DNA of 64,000 nucleotides from Thermopolyspora sp044507605. Lineage in GTDB: Bacteria; Actinomycetota; Actinomycetes; Streptosporangiales; Streptosporangiaceae. Position 1 is the stretch's first letter; each line of letters starts with the position of its first letter. The position numbers were made by a program, and so were the translations under genes. Under the pieces are notes generated by a model. That model had not been told where the DNA came from. It was given only the letters and a program-made list of their open reading frames with translations, and did not search any database. Of this stretch, positions 40,352 to 50,072 are shown one piece after another. The stretch is taken from NCBI GenBank assembly GCA_044507605.1, contig JBIQJI010000021.1, positions 1 through 64,000 on the forward strand. Reading direction: 5' to 3'.

Positions 40352-43300
40352 TCAGGCGGCCGTGCGGCGTTGGAGGGTTTCCACGCCTACGAGGTCGTCG
40401 GGGAGGGCGTCGGGCATGTCGGTGTCGAGGCGGGCCAGGCGGCGGACGCGGAGGGCGGCGGCGATGACGAGGAGCATGCCCAGGGCGCAGACCAGGTAGA
40501 GGAAGGCGATGCCGCGGCCGGGGCCGACTCCGATGAGGGCGCCGGCGGTGGCGGCGAGGGCGCCGCCAGGGGCGAGCATGGGGTCGAACAGGGCGGCGCC
40601 GAGCGGGGCCACCAGGCCGATGCCGATGGGGAGGGTGGACCAGGCGACCAGGGTGTTGAGGGCGAAGACGCGGCCGTGGTAGCGGGCGGGCACCTTGATC
40701 TGCACGATGGTGACGTAGATGCCGTTCATCAGGGTGAGAAAGTAGCTCAGGGCGAACGCGCCCGTGCCGATGACGATCAGTGACGGGGCCAGGCCGGTGA
40801 TGACGCTGCCGGCCGCGATGGCGGCGGCGAAGGCCAGGACGCCGCGGAAGCGCCGGCGGCGGGGGCCGCCCCACAGGGACATGGTGAGGCCGCCGAGCAT
40901 GACGCCGAGGCCGGACACCAGGGAGATGACGCTGACGTCGGCGAGGGTGGCGAAGGAGAGCACCAGCGGGGAGACCAGCAGGAGCAGCGGCGACAGGAAG
41001 ATGTTGAGCACGGCGAAGAAGACCAGCATCGAGCGCAGGCCCCGATCGTGCCAGGTGTGGGTGAAGCCTTTGGCGATCTCGGTGCTGAGGGGTTCGCGGG
41101 GGCGCCAGGGCAGCGTGTCGGGGAAGCGGACCAGGGCCACCGTGGCGATGGCGAACACGTAGCTCGCCACGTCGATGGCCACGATGCCGCCGAGGCCGAT
41201 CCAGGCCAGCAGGCCGGCCGCGATGAGGGGGACGACGAGCTGGGCGACGCCGTTGGTGGTCTGGGTGACGCCGATGGCGTGGCCGAGGTAGTGCTTGGGG
41301 ACGAGCTGCGGCACCGCCGACTGGTAGGCGAGCCGCTGGAAGCTCGTCGCGATCGACAGTGCGACGATCAGCAGGTAGATCTGCCAGATCCGGATGTCGC
41401 CGAAGAGGAGCAGCCCGGCCAGCAGCGCCTGGATGGCGGCGGAGGCGCAGTCGGCCATCAGCATGACCCGCCGCCGGTCGCCCCGGTCGACGATCGCGCC
41501 GGCCAGCGGGGAGATCAGCAGGCCGGCGAGGTTGAGCACGGCCAGGGTGGAGAACTGGCCGATGGAGCCGGAGTCCATGAGGACGGTCAGCGGCAGCGCC
41601 CATCCGGTGAGGGCCGAGCCGATCATCGAGATCTGCTGGCCGGAGGCGATGGTGAGGAAGCGCCGCATGCTGGGCCGTACGCCGGCCCCGCCGGCGCCAT
41701 CGGATCCGGCCGGCCCGGTCGTCCCGGTGGACCGGGCGGCTTTGCCGGAGCCATCGGCCGTGCCGGTTTCGGTGGCCGTGCTGGTTTCGGTGGGGGTGGT
41801 GACCGCGTGGACCCACCATGACGGGTTGCCGGAGCGGTCGGTGACCTGGAGGTGGGTGTGGGTGCGGAGGGCGGCGGCCAGTTCGTCGGCGCGGTAGCGC
41901 AGGAAGTAGTGGCCGCCCTCGTCGAGGACGACGAGCGCGGTGGTGTCGGTGAGGAAGCCCCATTCGCGGTAGCGCTCGGCGTAGAAGTCGGTGGCCGGGT
42001 CGCGTTCGCCGACGACCGAGATGATCGGGGCGCGGAGCCGCGGGCGGTCGGGGGAGTCGAAGAGGGCGGTGAAGTATTTTTCGGCCGCCTTGGAGTCGTG
42101 GCGCATCGTGCGGACGATGCGGTCGGCCACGGCCGGGTCGAGTTCGTCCAGGTCGACGCCGCGTGCCTTGAGGCGGTTGATGTCGGTCTGGCTACTGCGG
42201 AATCGGTCGAAGTCCCCGATCCGGGACAGGGCGCGCATCAGGCCGCGCGGCCGGGCGAACGGGAAGATCGCCCCCACGTAGACGGCGTCGACGGCGCGGC
42301 CGGCGGCCTCGACGCGGGTGGCCAGTTCGACGGCGAGCGCGCCGCCGACGCCGCAGTGACCGTAGATCACGATGGGGCCGTCGATGGCGAGGATCTCGGC
42401 GGTGGCGCGGGCGGCGAGTTCGGCGAACTCCATCGGCTCCTCGTCGAGGCCGACGTCGTGGCCGGGGATCGCGAGGGCGTAGAGCGCCTGGTCGGCGGGC
42501 AGGGCGTCGGCGAGCGGCTGGTAGACGACGGCGCTGCCCGACCCGTACGGCACGCAGACGTAGGTCACGGTGGCCGGGCGGGGCGGGGTGAGACGCTGGA
42601 GCAGCGGGCGTGCGCCCGCGTCGGTCGTCTCGGCGAAGGCCGCCAGTTCGCGCACCGTGCGATAGGTGAACAGGTCGACCAGCCCCACCTGCGCGGACGC
42701 GGCGGGAAGCGCCTTGCGGAGCTTGGCGACGACCTGGACGGCGAGCAGCGAATGGCCGCCGAGGTCGAAGAAGTCGTCGTCGGCTCCGACCCGTTCGGCC
42801 GACAGCACGTCGGCCCAGACGGCGGCGATGGCCTTCTCGTGTTCGGTGCACGGCTCGGCGTACGGCACGTCGCCGGTCACCGCGGGGGCGGGGAGGGCGG
42901 CGCGGTCGAGTTTGCCGTTGGGGGTGAGCGGGAGGGCGTCGAGGGCGACGATCGTCGACGGCACCATGTACTCGGGCAGCGTGCCCCTGATCGCGGCGCG
43001 TGCCTGCGCCGCCTCGGGGACATCGTCGCCGGCCAGGTAGGCGACGAGGCGGGGGTCGCCGGGCACGTCCTCCCGGACGATGACGGCGGCGTCGCGCACG
43101 CCGGTCTTTTCCCGGAGCACGGCCTCGATTTCGCCGAGTTCGATGCGCAGGCCGCGCAGCTTGACCTGGCCGTCGAGGCGGCCGAGGAATTCGATGGTGC
43201 CGTCGGGCAGCCACCGGGCCGCGTCGCCGGTGCGGTAGCGGCCGCCGGCGAACCGTTCGGCGGTGAGTTCGGGGCGGGCGTGGTAGCCGAGCGCGACGCC

Positions 43301-45790
43301 GACGCCGCCGATGAACAGCTCGCCGGGGACGCCGACGGGGACGGGCGCGCCGTGCCGGTCGAGCACGTGCAGCGTGATGTTCTGGATGGGCGTGCCGATC
43401 GGCACCCGGGCCCGGCCGGCCAGGGCGGGCAGGGTGCACTGCCAGGCGGAGACGTCGATGGCGGCCTCGGTGGGCCCGTACAGGTTGTGCAGTTCGGCGG
43501 GGAGCGTGCGCAGGCAGCGTTCGGCCAGGTCGACGGGCAGTTCTTCGCCGCTGCACACGATGAGGCGCGGCGACGTGCAGCCCGCCACGCCTTCCTCGGC
43601 GAGGAACGCGCGCAGCATCGACGGCACGAAATGCAGCACGGTCACCCGCTCGGCGTTGATCAGGTCGCGCAGGTACGCGGGGTCCCGGTGCCCGCCGGGT
43701 GCGGCCAGCACGAGGCGGGCGCCGGTGAGCAGCGGCCAGAAGAACTCCCACACCGAGACGTCGAACCCGGCGGGCGTCTTCTGCAGCACCGTGTCGTCGC
43801 CGGTCAGCCGGAAGCGTTTCTGCATCCAGTCGAGCCGGTTCACGATGCCGCGGTGGCTGTTGGGCACGCCTTTGGGGCGTCCGGTGGAGCCGGACGTGTA
43901 GATCATGTACGCGGCGGTGCCGGGCTCGCCCTTGGCCTCGGGGGCGGTGGCCGGCAGCCCCGCCCAGACGGCGTCGAGGTCGAGCGGCAGGATGATGGCG
44001 CCGCCGGTGGCGAGCCGGTCGGCCAGGTCCTGCTGGGTCAGCACGACGGGCGCGCCCGAGTCGGCGAGCATGAAGGCCAGCCGGTCGGGCGGGTAGCCGG
44101 GGTCGAGCGGCACGTACGCCGCGCCGGTCTTGAGGGTGCCGAGCAGCCCGGCGACGAGTTCGAAGGAGCGTTCGGCGCACACCGCGACGAGGCTTCCCGG
44201 GCCGACGCCGAGCCCGGCGAGGCGGTGCGCCACCTGGTCGGCCCGTTCGTCGAGCTGCCGGTACGTCCACGACCGCCCGGCGAACGTCACGGCGACGGCG
44301 TCGGGTGTGCGGGCCACCTGCTTTTCGACGAGGCCGTGCAGGGTGGCCGTGGCGGGGTAGGGGGCCGCCGTGTCGTTCCACTCCGCGATCAGCGTGTCGT
44401 CTGCGGTGAGGGGCAGCCGGTCGATCGGCACGGCGGGGTCGCGCACGGCGGCGCGCAGCAGGTCCTCCAGGTGCCCGGCCATGCGGGCGATGGTGCTCTC
44501 CTCGAACAGGTCGGGCCGGTAGGTGAACAGGCAGCGCAGGCCGCCCTGTTCGGCGGGCACGACGTACAGCTCCAGGTCGTGCCGGGCCGAGCCCGGGTTG
44601 AGCGCGAGGACTTCGACGTCGCCGCCGGGGCCGGGTTCGTGCATCGCGCACAGCACGTCGATCAGCGGCGGTCTGCTGGTGTCGCGGGGCACGGCGAGGG
44701 CGTCGACGAGCTGGGCGAAGGGCAGCTGCTGGTGGTCGAGCGCGGAGATGACGGTGTTCCTGGTGCGGTCGAGCAGCTCGGCGAACGTGGGGGCGTCGTC
44801 GAGCCGGGAACGCACGGCCAGCACGTTGACGAACATGCCGACGACGTCTTCGAACTCGGGGCGGGTCCGCCCGGCGACGGGCACCCCGACGGCGAAGTCG
44901 TCCTGGCCGGACAGGCGGGAGAGCAGCACCTGGAACGCCGCCAGCAGCGTCATGAACGTCGTCGCGCCGTGCTCCCTGCTCAGTGCGGCGATCCGTTCGG
45001 CCAGGCCGGGCGCGAGGAGGTGCGTGTGGGTGGCGCCGGCGAGCGCCTGGACGGGCGGGCGCGGCCGGTCGGTGAGCAGCTCCAGGCGTGGCAGCCCCGC
45101 AAGCTCCCGCCGCCAGTACGCCAGCTCGCGGTCGACGGACCGTTCCCGCTGCCACAGCGCGACGTCGCCGAAGCGCACGGCGGGCGGGGGCGGTTCCTCG
45201 CCGCGGTAGAGGGCGAGCAGGTCGCGCATCAGCAGCTGCAGCGACTGGCCGTCGGCCACGATGTGGTGCACCAGCAGCGCCACGATGTGCTCGGCCGCGG
45301 ACTCGGAGTGTTCCGCGCCGGTGCGTGCGGGCGCGGTCTTGTCGACGACGACGCATTTGAGCAGGGGGCCTGCGGCGAGGTCGAGCGGGATGGCGCTTTC
45401 GGCGCCGATGAGGGCGATCGCCTCGTCGTCGGTGGCCGCCGTGGTGCGGGTGAGCGGCACGTGCGCCGTTTCGGCGACGTAGACGGCCGGCGTGCCTTCT
45501 TCGGTGGCGGGGAACCGCTGCCGCAGGCTCTCGTGCCGCACCGGCAGCGCGGCGAGCGCGGCGGCCAGGCGGTGCGGGTCGAGGGGTTCGCGGAGCCGTA
45601 CGGCGAGGACCAGGGTGTAGGTGGTGGTGCCCGGGGCGAACTGCTCCATGAACCACAGGGGCTCCTGGGCCGGGGACATCGGGGGTTCGGTGCCCTCGGG
45701 GCGGCGCGGGATGGGGCGGGGCGCCGAGGCGGCCCGTAAGCGGCGGCGCAGGAGCTCCTTTTTGGCGTCGGACAGGTCGGTCACAGGCAT
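40352..45790 (-). CDS. Single-module NRPS (C-A-T-TE) fused to an MFS exporter
   Basis: 1812 residues. Condensation domain (about 40-455, active site HHIVADG 175-181); adenylation domain (about 480-965, YTSGSTGRPK 631-640); carrier domain with phosphopantetheine Ser1014 in LGGHSL; thioesterase (about 1075-1310); MFS_3-type permease (about 1380-1795). A-domain pocket residues read by comparison with EntF (D677, V678, W681, H720, V745, S747, L770, I778, D779, K960) give a serine-type code. The thioesterase elbow is GHCGVGG, so the nucleophile is Cys1146 rather than Ser, with Asp1264 and His1294. The permease family includes the enterobactin exporter EntS. Together this suggests making and exporting a serine-containing product, perhaps a strained ring or siderophore-like amide. 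No aryl-carrier or other NRPS gene is in the window. Confidence 0.93.
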   Translation of the reverse strand: MPVTDLSDAKKELLRRRLRAASAPRPIPRRPEGTEPPMSPAQEPLWFMEQFAPGTTTYTLVLAVRLREPLDPHRLAAALAALPVRHESLRQRFPATEEGTPAVYVAETAHVPLTRTTAATDDEAIALIGAESAIPLDLAAGPLLKCVVVDKTAPARTGAEHSESAAEHIVALLVHHIVADGQSLQLLMRDLLALYRGEEPPPPAVRFGDVALWQRERSVDRELAYWRRELAGLPRLELLTDRPRPPVQALAGATHTHLLAPGLAERIAALSREHGATTFMTLLAAFQVLLSRLSGQDDFAVGVPVAGRTRPEFEDVVGMFVNVLAVRSRLDDAPTFAELLDRTRNTVISALDHQQLPFAQLVDALAVPRDTSRPPLIDVLCAMHEPGPGGDVEVLALNPGSARHDLELYVVPAEQGGLRCLFTYRPDLFEESTIARMAGHLEDLLRAAVRDPAVPIDRLPLTADDTLIAEWNDTAAPYPATATLHGLVEKQVARTPDAVAVTFAGRSWTYRQLDERADQVAHRLAGLGVGPGSLVAVCAERSFELVAGLLGTLKTGAAYVPLDPGYPPDRLAFMLADSGAPVVLTQQDLADRLATGGAIILPLDLDAVWAGLPATAPEAKGEPGTAAYMIYTSGSTGRPKGVPNSHRGIVNRLDWMQKRFRLTGDDTVLQKTPAGFDVSVWEFFWPLLTGARLVLAAPGGHRDPAYLRDLINAERVTVLHFVPSMLRAFLAEEGVAGCTSPRLIVCSGEELPVDLAERCLRTLPAELHNLYGPTEAAIDVSAWQCTLPALAGRARVPIGTPIQNITLHVLDRHGAPVPVGVPGELFIGGVGVALGYHARPELTAERFAGGRYRTGDAARWLPDGTIEFLGRLDGQVKLRGLRIELGEIEAVLREKTGVRDAAVIVREDVPGDPRLVAYLAGDDVPEAAQARAAIRGTLPEYMVPSTIVALDALPLTPNGKLDRAALPAPAVTGDVPYAEPCTEHEKAIAAVWADVLSAERVGADDDFFDLGGHSLLAVQVVAKLRKALPAASAQVGLVDLFTYRTVRELAAFAETTDAGARPLLQRLTPPRPATVTYVCVPYGSGSAVVYQPLADALPADQALYALAIPGHDVGLDEEPMEFAELAARATAEILAIDGPIVIYGHCGVGGALAVELATRVEAAGRAVDAVYVGAIFPFARPRGLMRALSRIGDFDRFRSSQTDINRLKARGVDLDELDPAVADRIVRTMRHDSKAAEKYFTALFDSPDRPRLRAPIISVVGERDPATDFYAERYREWGFLTDTTALVVLDEGGHYFLRYRADELAAALRTHTHLQVTDRSGNPSWWVHAVTTPTETSTATETGTADGSGKAARSTGTTGPAGSDGAGGAGVRPSMRRFLTIASGQQISMIGSALTGWALPLTVLMDSGSIGQFSTLAVLNLAGLLISPLAGAIVDRGDRRRVMLMADCASAAIQALLAGLLLFGDIRIWQIYLLIVALSIATSFQRLAYQSAVPQLVPKHYLGHAIGVTQTTNGVAQLVVPLIAAGLLAWIGLGGIVAIDVASYVFAIATVALVRFPDTLPWRPREPLSTEIAKGFTHTWHDRGLRSMLVFFAVLNIFLSPLLLLVSPLVLSFATLADVSVISLVSGLGVMLGGLTMSLWGGPRRRRFRGVLAFAAAIAAGSVITGLAPSLIVIGTGAFALSYFLTLMNGIYVTIVQIKVPARYHGRVFALNTLVAWSTLPIGIGLVAPLGAALFDPMLAPGGALAATAGALIGVGPGRGIAFLYLVCALGMLLVIAAALRVRRLARLDTDMPDALPDDLVGVETLQRRTAA

Positions 45791-46199
45791 GCGGTGCGGC
45801 CCTTCGACGGGGGAGTACGCACGTTCAAAATGATCTTGACCGTTCGTCTCTCATAGTCACATAGGCATGAGGTGGTGATCCAGTGGTGCCGGCGAGGCCG
45901 GTGGTCGCCCGTTGTGTCCTGGTCGCCGAGCTGAACGTTTCACCCGGCGGGCCGCGGCGGTGGCCGCGGCCCGCGGCAGGCTGCCAGGTCACGGTCGGCC
46001 GCGATGCGCCGGGCGTGACGAGCGAATCGGCAAGTGTTGACGGTGGTCGCCTCGTCGGATTGGCTCCGCCCCAAATGTCGTCTGTCGGGGCGGAGGACAA
46101 GGTGAGCGGTGCCGGTCACGCGTTCGGGCGGACATGCGCCACGCTCGCCGTTCTCCCGTGCGCTCGCCCCCCTCTATCGAAGAGAGGAACGGGTAGCTC
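45791..46199. other. Divergent intergenic region between NRPS-MFS and GDSL esterase
   Basis: 409 bases without a supportable gene. A lower-GC patch at about 45820-45870 likely carries the NRPS promoter. I found no iron-box-like palindrome, so iron control is not evident. AGAGGAA precedes the esterase ATG at the right end. Confidence 0.5.
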
Positions 46200-47279
46200 A
46201 TGGTCAAGATCGCACGTCTCCTCACCGGGCTGGTGTTGATCGCGGCGGCACTGTTCGCCGTGCAGGGCGCGGCCGGCGCCGAGTCGAACGGCGGCGTACG
46301 GGTGATGCCGCTCGGCGACTCGATCACGGACGGGTTCGTGGTGCCCGGCGGCTACCGCATCGACCTGTGGCAGAAGCTGGTCGCCGGCGGCTACACGGTG
46401 GACTTCGTCGGCTCCATGTCGAACGGTCCCGCCTCGCTCGGCGACCACGACCACGAGGGGCATTCGGGGTGGCGCATCGACCAGATCGACGCCAACATCG
46501 TGGGCTGGCTGAACACCTACCGGCCGCACACGATCCTGCTGCACATCGGCACCAACGACATGTATCAGAACCCGAACGGCGCCTCGTCGCGGCTGGCGAC
46601 GCTGATCGACCACATCACCGCCACCGCGCCCGACGCCGAGCTGTTCGTGGCCACGATCATCCCGATGTCCGGCGCCGACGCCACGGTGCGCGCCTTCAAC
46701 GCCGACATTCCGGGCATTGTGCAGAGCAGGGCCAACGCCGGGCGGCACGTCCACCTGGTCGACATGTATTCGGCGCTGACGACGGCCGACCTGCAGGACG
46801 GCGTGCACCCCAACGCCGGCGGCTACAGCAAGATGGCGACGGTCTGGTACAACGCGCTCCTCTCGGTGCCGGGCAGCCTGACCGGCGGCACGTCCTCCCC
46901 GACCCCGACCGTGACGCCGACCGTGACGCCGACGGTCACCCCGACCGTGACGCCCACCGTGACACCCACCGGGCAGAACGGCGGCTGCGTGGCGACGTAC
47001 CGGACGGTGAACAACTGGGGTAGCGGCTTCCAGGCCGAGGTGACGGTGCGGAACAACGGCTCGTCGACCATCAACGGGTGGGCGGTGAGCATGACCCTGT
47101 CGGGCGGGCAGAGCATCGTCAACCTGTGGAACGGCGTCACCTCCGGCACCAGCGGCGCGATCACGGTGCGGAACGCCCCCTACAACGGCGTCATCGCGGC
47201 GAACGGCACGACGACCTTCGGTTTCGTCGCCAACGGCAACGGCAGCACGCCGCCCAGCGCCGTCACCTGCTCCAGCTGA
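46200..47279 (+). CDS. Secreted GDSL/SGNH esterase with CBM2 module
   Basis: 359 residues: Sec signal (cleavage about AGA-ES), SGNH hydrolase domain with GDSITDG (Ser), GTND and DGVHPNAGG (His/Asp), a (PTVT)-repeat linker and a C-terminal cellulose-binding CBM2 (VNNWGSGFQAEVTVRNNG, then NGWAVSMTLSGG and IAANGTTTFGFVANG) with two bracketing cysteines. This is the layout of actinobacterial carbohydrate esterases that deacetylate xylan or other polysaccharides outside the cell. Confidence 0.92.
   Translation: MVKIARLLTGLVLIAAALFAVQGAAGAESNGGVRVMPLGDSITDGFVVPGGYRIDLWQKLVAGGYTVDFVGSMSNGPASLGDHDHEGHSGWRIDQIDANIVGWLNTYRPHTILLHIGTNDMYQNPNGASSRLATLIDHITATAPDAELFVATIIPMSGADATVRAFNADIPGIVQSRANAGRHVHLVDMYSALTTADLQDGVHPNAGGYSKMATVWYNALLSVPGSLTGGTSSPTPTVTPTVTPTVTPTVTPTVTPTGQNGGCVATYRTVNNWGSGFQAEVTVRNNGSSTINGWAVSMTLSGGQSIVNLWNGVTSGTSGAITVRNAPYNGVIAANGTTTFGFVANGNGSTPPSAVTCSS
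46900..46970 (+). repeat. Tandem repeats encoding the Pro-Thr-Val linker
   Basis: About six imperfect 12-base units of the type GACCGTGACGCC encode PTVT repeats joining esterase and CBM2. Unit number may vary by slippage. Confidence 0.85.
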
Positions 47280-47360
47280 TCGGCGAACGCCGACCGGCGA
47301 ACGCCGTGGGCGCGTGGCCTCCCGGCCGCGCGCCCCTCGCCGTTTCGGCAGTCGCAGGGC

Positions 47361-47392
47361 CGTTTCGGACCGGTCGGGGCCGGTCCGAAACG
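47361..47392. terminator. Long perfect hairpin after the GDSL esterase gene
   Basis: 13-bp perfect stem (CGTTTCGGACCGG, 47361-47373; CCGGTCCGAAACG, 47380-47392) with a 6-base loop, no U-tract, about 80 bases past the stop. Probable terminator of actinobacterial type. Confidence 0.6.
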
Positions 47393-47461
47393 CGGGCGGA
47401 CGACCCGCGGGACGGGAGATCCGAGGCGGGAGCGGCGGCACCCCTGATTGAGGGCAGAACG

Positions 47462-47491
47462 TTGACGTTCGATGAGAGAAGTGTCTATCGT
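47462..47491 (+). promoter_or_regulatory. Candidate promoter of the P450 operon
   Basis: TTGACG (47462-47467), 18-base spacer, TATCGT (47486-47491), about 66 bases before the P450 ATG. The TTGACG-T-TCGATG stretch recurs before the SDR at 52683 as TTGACGATCGATG, so both may share regulation. Confidence 0.45.
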
Positions 47492-47556
47492 TGAGTCGCT
47501 TCGCCGCTGTGTTCGACGCTGCCTGGCGAGGCGTTCGCCTGGGGAAGGGAGCCTTG

Positions 47557-48798
47557 ATGACCGTGTCGGATCCGGCCTCCGAGACCGCGTCGGCCCGCAG
47601 CGGGGTGCGGGTGCTGGGGCACGACTTCGATCCGCGGGAGCCCGAGACCTTCACCAGCGCGCACGCGCTGTACAAGGAGATGCGGTCGCGGTGTCCCGTC
47701 GCGCACAGCGAGACCTATGACGGCGGTTTCTGGGCGCTGTTCCGGTACGAGGACGTCCGGTACGTGCTGGAGCAACGGGACATGTTCACCACCTCGGTGC
47801 AGAACGTGGTGCCGAAATTCGCCTTCACCGGACGCCGGCCGCCCCTGCACTTCGACCCGCCCGAGCATTCGGCGTACCGGCGGGTCATCAACAGGTTCTT
47901 CACCAGGGAGAAGATGGCAGAGATCGCGCCGGCCGTGCGAAAGCACGCGGTGCATCTGCTGCAGCCGATCATCGACGCCGGTGAAGGCGACATCTCGGTG
48001 GATTACGCCCAGAAGTTTCCGGCGCACGTGTTCGCCACGTTCTTCAACCTGCCCACGGAGCTGGCCGAGCTGATCAAGCAGATCAGCGCCGAATATGTGG
48101 CGGCCATTCAAATAGTCGACACGGAAAACGTCGTCCGTCTGAGTCGCAAGCTGTACGAAATCGCGCAGACGGTCATCGACGAGCGGCGCGCGCACCCGAT
48201 GGACCCCGGCGCCGACCTGACCACCGCGCTCACCCAGGCGGAGTACGAGGGCGAGCCGCTGCCGCCCGACATGGTGCTCGGCTGCGTGCGGCAGCTGCTC
48301 GTCACCGGCATGGTCGCGCCGAGCGTGTTCATCGGCACCATGTTCGTGCACCTCGCCGGCGACCCCGCGCTGGCCGATCTGCTGCGCGCCGAGCCCGCCC
48401 GCATCCCGAGCGCGGTGGAGGAGTTCCTGCGGCTCTACGGGCCGTATCGGGGGATGGCGCGCACCTCGCGCGAGGACGTCGAGCTCGGCGGGCGGCTGAT
48501 CAAGGCGGGGGAGCCGATCGCGCTGGTCTACACGTCGGCGAACCGGGACGAGCGGATCTTCCCGAACGGCGAGGAGTTCGAGTTCGACCGGCCGAACATC
48601 GCCAAGCATCTGGCGTTCGGCGCCGGTGTGCACACCTGTCCCGGCGCGCCGCTCGCGCGCATGATGCTCGTCATGACGCTGGAGGAGGCGCTGGCGCGGA
48701 CGTCGTCGTTCGAGGTGACCGGCGAGATCCTGATGGCGAAATGGGCGGAATGGGGCACGAACTCGGTGCCGATGCGCTTCACCCCGGCCGCCCGATGA
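47557..48798 (+). CDS. Cytochrome P450 (first of tandem pair)
   Basis: 413 residues. Heme ligand motif FGAGVHTCPG, ExxR in EEFLRLYGPYRG, and FDPPEHSAYRR region. The I-helix reads LLVTGMVAPSVFIG: where most P450s have an acid-alcohol pair (E/D-T) for O2 activation, this has Val-Ala. The same holds for the next P450. ATG 47557 was preferred to TTG 47491 because AGGGAG lies five bases upstream. Its stop overlaps the second P450's ATG. Soluble class; electrons would come from ferredoxin encoded elsewhere. Confidence 0.93.
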   Translation: MTVSDPASETASARSGVRVLGHDFDPREPETFTSAHALYKEMRSRCPVAHSETYDGGFWALFRYEDVRYVLEQRDMFTTSVQNVVPKFAFTGRRPPLHFDPPEHSAYRRVINRFFTREKMAEIAPAVRKHAVHLLQPIIDAGEGDISVDYAQKFPAHVFATFFNLPTELAELIKQISAEYVAAIQIVDTENVVRLSRKLYEIAQTVIDERRAHPMDPGADLTTALTQAEYEGEPLPPDMVLGCVRQLLVTGMVAPSVFIGTMFVHLAGDPALADLLRAEPARIPSAVEEFLRLYGPYRGMARTSREDVELGGRLIKAGEPIALVYTSANRDERIFPNGEEFEFDRPNIAKHLAFGAGVHTCPGAPLARMMLVMTLEEALARTSSFEVTGEILMAKWAEWGTNSVPMRFTPAAR

Positions 48799-50063
48799 GC
48801 CGGCACCAGGACATGGCGCGGCAGGGTGCCGGCACGATCGCGTCCGGCGGCGTCGAACCCGGCGACCGGGTTCCCGACGACTTCGATCCCGACGACGCGA
48901 CCACCTTGGAAGCGGCCCATGCGATGTACGCGCGCCTCCGGCACGAGTGCCCGGTGGCCCACAGCGGCCGGTACGGCGGCTTCTGGGCGCTGACCCGCTA
49001 CGCCGACGTGGCCGCGGCGGTCGGCGACCCCACCACCTACATCTCGTCCGTGCGCGCCGTGGTGCCCAGCGACCCGCGCGGCCTGCGCCGTCCGCCGCTG
49101 AACTACGACGCCCCCGCGCACACCCCGTACCGCCGGGCCATCGACCGCACGTTGCAGCGGTCGCGGGTGGAGCGGCTGGAGCCGCGGCTGCGCGAGCACG
49201 CGGCCCGTGAGCTGACGCCGATGATCGAGCGGGGCGGCGGCGACATCGCGCAGGAGTTCGGCGCGGTGTTCCCGGCCTGGGTGACGACGGAGTGGCTGAA
49301 CCTGGACGCCGCCGTCGCCCCCGACCTGGCCCGTACGGCGGCGACCTGGGTGCGGGCGTGGCGGTCGCTCGACCGCGACGTGGTGAACGAGACCAGCGAG
49401 CACATGTACGACATCGCCCGCGAGCTGGTCCGTGACCGGCGGCGTGCGCCGCGCCCGATCGAGGAGGACCCGGCGAGCTCGCTGCTGGCCGAACGGCCCG
49501 GCGGCAGGCCGCTGGAGGAGGAGCACATCGTCGGCGCGCTGCGGCAGTGTCTCGTGGTGGGTATGGTGGCGCCGCCGATCGTGCTCGGCTCGGTCTGCGC
49601 GCACCTGTCGCGTGATCGGGAGCTGCAGGATCGGCTGCGCGCCGAGCCGGGGCTGCAGCCGGCGGCGCTGGAGGAGTTCCTGCGGCTCTACACGCCGTAT
49701 CGCGGGTTCGCCCGCACGGTCGTGGCGGAGCGGGAGCTGCACGGGCGGGTGATCCGGCCGGGTGAGCCGGTGACGCTCGTCTATGCTTCGGCGAACCGGG
49801 ACGAAACGGTCTTCCCTGACCCGGACGAGTTCGTCCTCGACCGGCCGAACATCTCCCGGCATCTGGCGTTCGGGCGTGGCCGGCACGCCTGCGCCGGCAT
49901 GCCGCTGGCGCGGATGGCGCTGCGGATCGCCCTGGCCGAGCTGCTGCGCCGCACATCGGGGTTCGAGGTGACCGGGCCGATCGAGACCGCCCGGATGCCG
50001 GAGATCGGCGCGGTGTCGGTTCCGGTGCGGCTCGATCCGGCCGCCCCCGGCGAGGAGGAGTGA
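48795..50063 (+). CDS. Cytochrome P450 (second of tandem pair)
   Basis: 422 residues. Heme motif FGRGRHACAG, ExxR in EEFLRLYTPYRG, I-helix CLVVGMVAPPIVLG again without the acid-alcohol pair. The two P450s share many segments (P-EFLRLY-PYRG-AR, RPNI--HLAFG) and look like an old duplication; overlap ATGA implies equal expression, possibly a two-step or heterodimer-like oxidation of one substrate. Followed by an acyl-CoA ligase after nine bases. Confidence 0.92.
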   Translation: MSRHQDMARQGAGTIASGGVEPGDRVPDDFDPDDATTLEAAHAMYARLRHECPVAHSGRYGGFWALTRYADVAAAVGDPTTYISSVRAVVPSDPRGLRRPPLNYDAPAHTPYRRAIDRTLQRSRVERLEPRLREHAARELTPMIERGGGDIAQEFGAVFPAWVTTEWLNLDAAVAPDLARTAATWVRAWRSLDRDVVNETSEHMYDIARELVRDRRRAPRPIEEDPASSLLAERPGGRPLEEEHIVGALRQCLVVGMVAPPIVLGSVCAHLSRDRELQDRLRAEPGLQPAALEEFLRLYTPYRGFARTVVAERELHGRVIRPGEPVTLVYASANRDETVFPDPDEFVLDRPNISRHLAFGRGRHACAGMPLARMALRIALAELLRRTSGFEVTGPIETARMPEIGAVSVPVRLDPAAPGEEE

Positions 50064-50072
50064 TAGCGGCAC

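Noticed and set aside
41852..45739. 1295-codon plus-strand frame antisense to the NRPS
   Set aside because: Low-complexity Gly/Val/Asp/His translation typical of the complement of a high-GC gene; the minus strand carries an intact NRPS.
45791..46199. Iron-box-type operator sought before the NRPS-MFS gene
   Set aside because: No palindrome of the iron-repressor type was visible, so siderophore control is not supported by the DNA.
46900..46970. Short tandem repeats considered as a CRISPR-like or regulatory array
   Set aside because: They are in frame and encode a Pro-Thr linker between esterase and CBM2.
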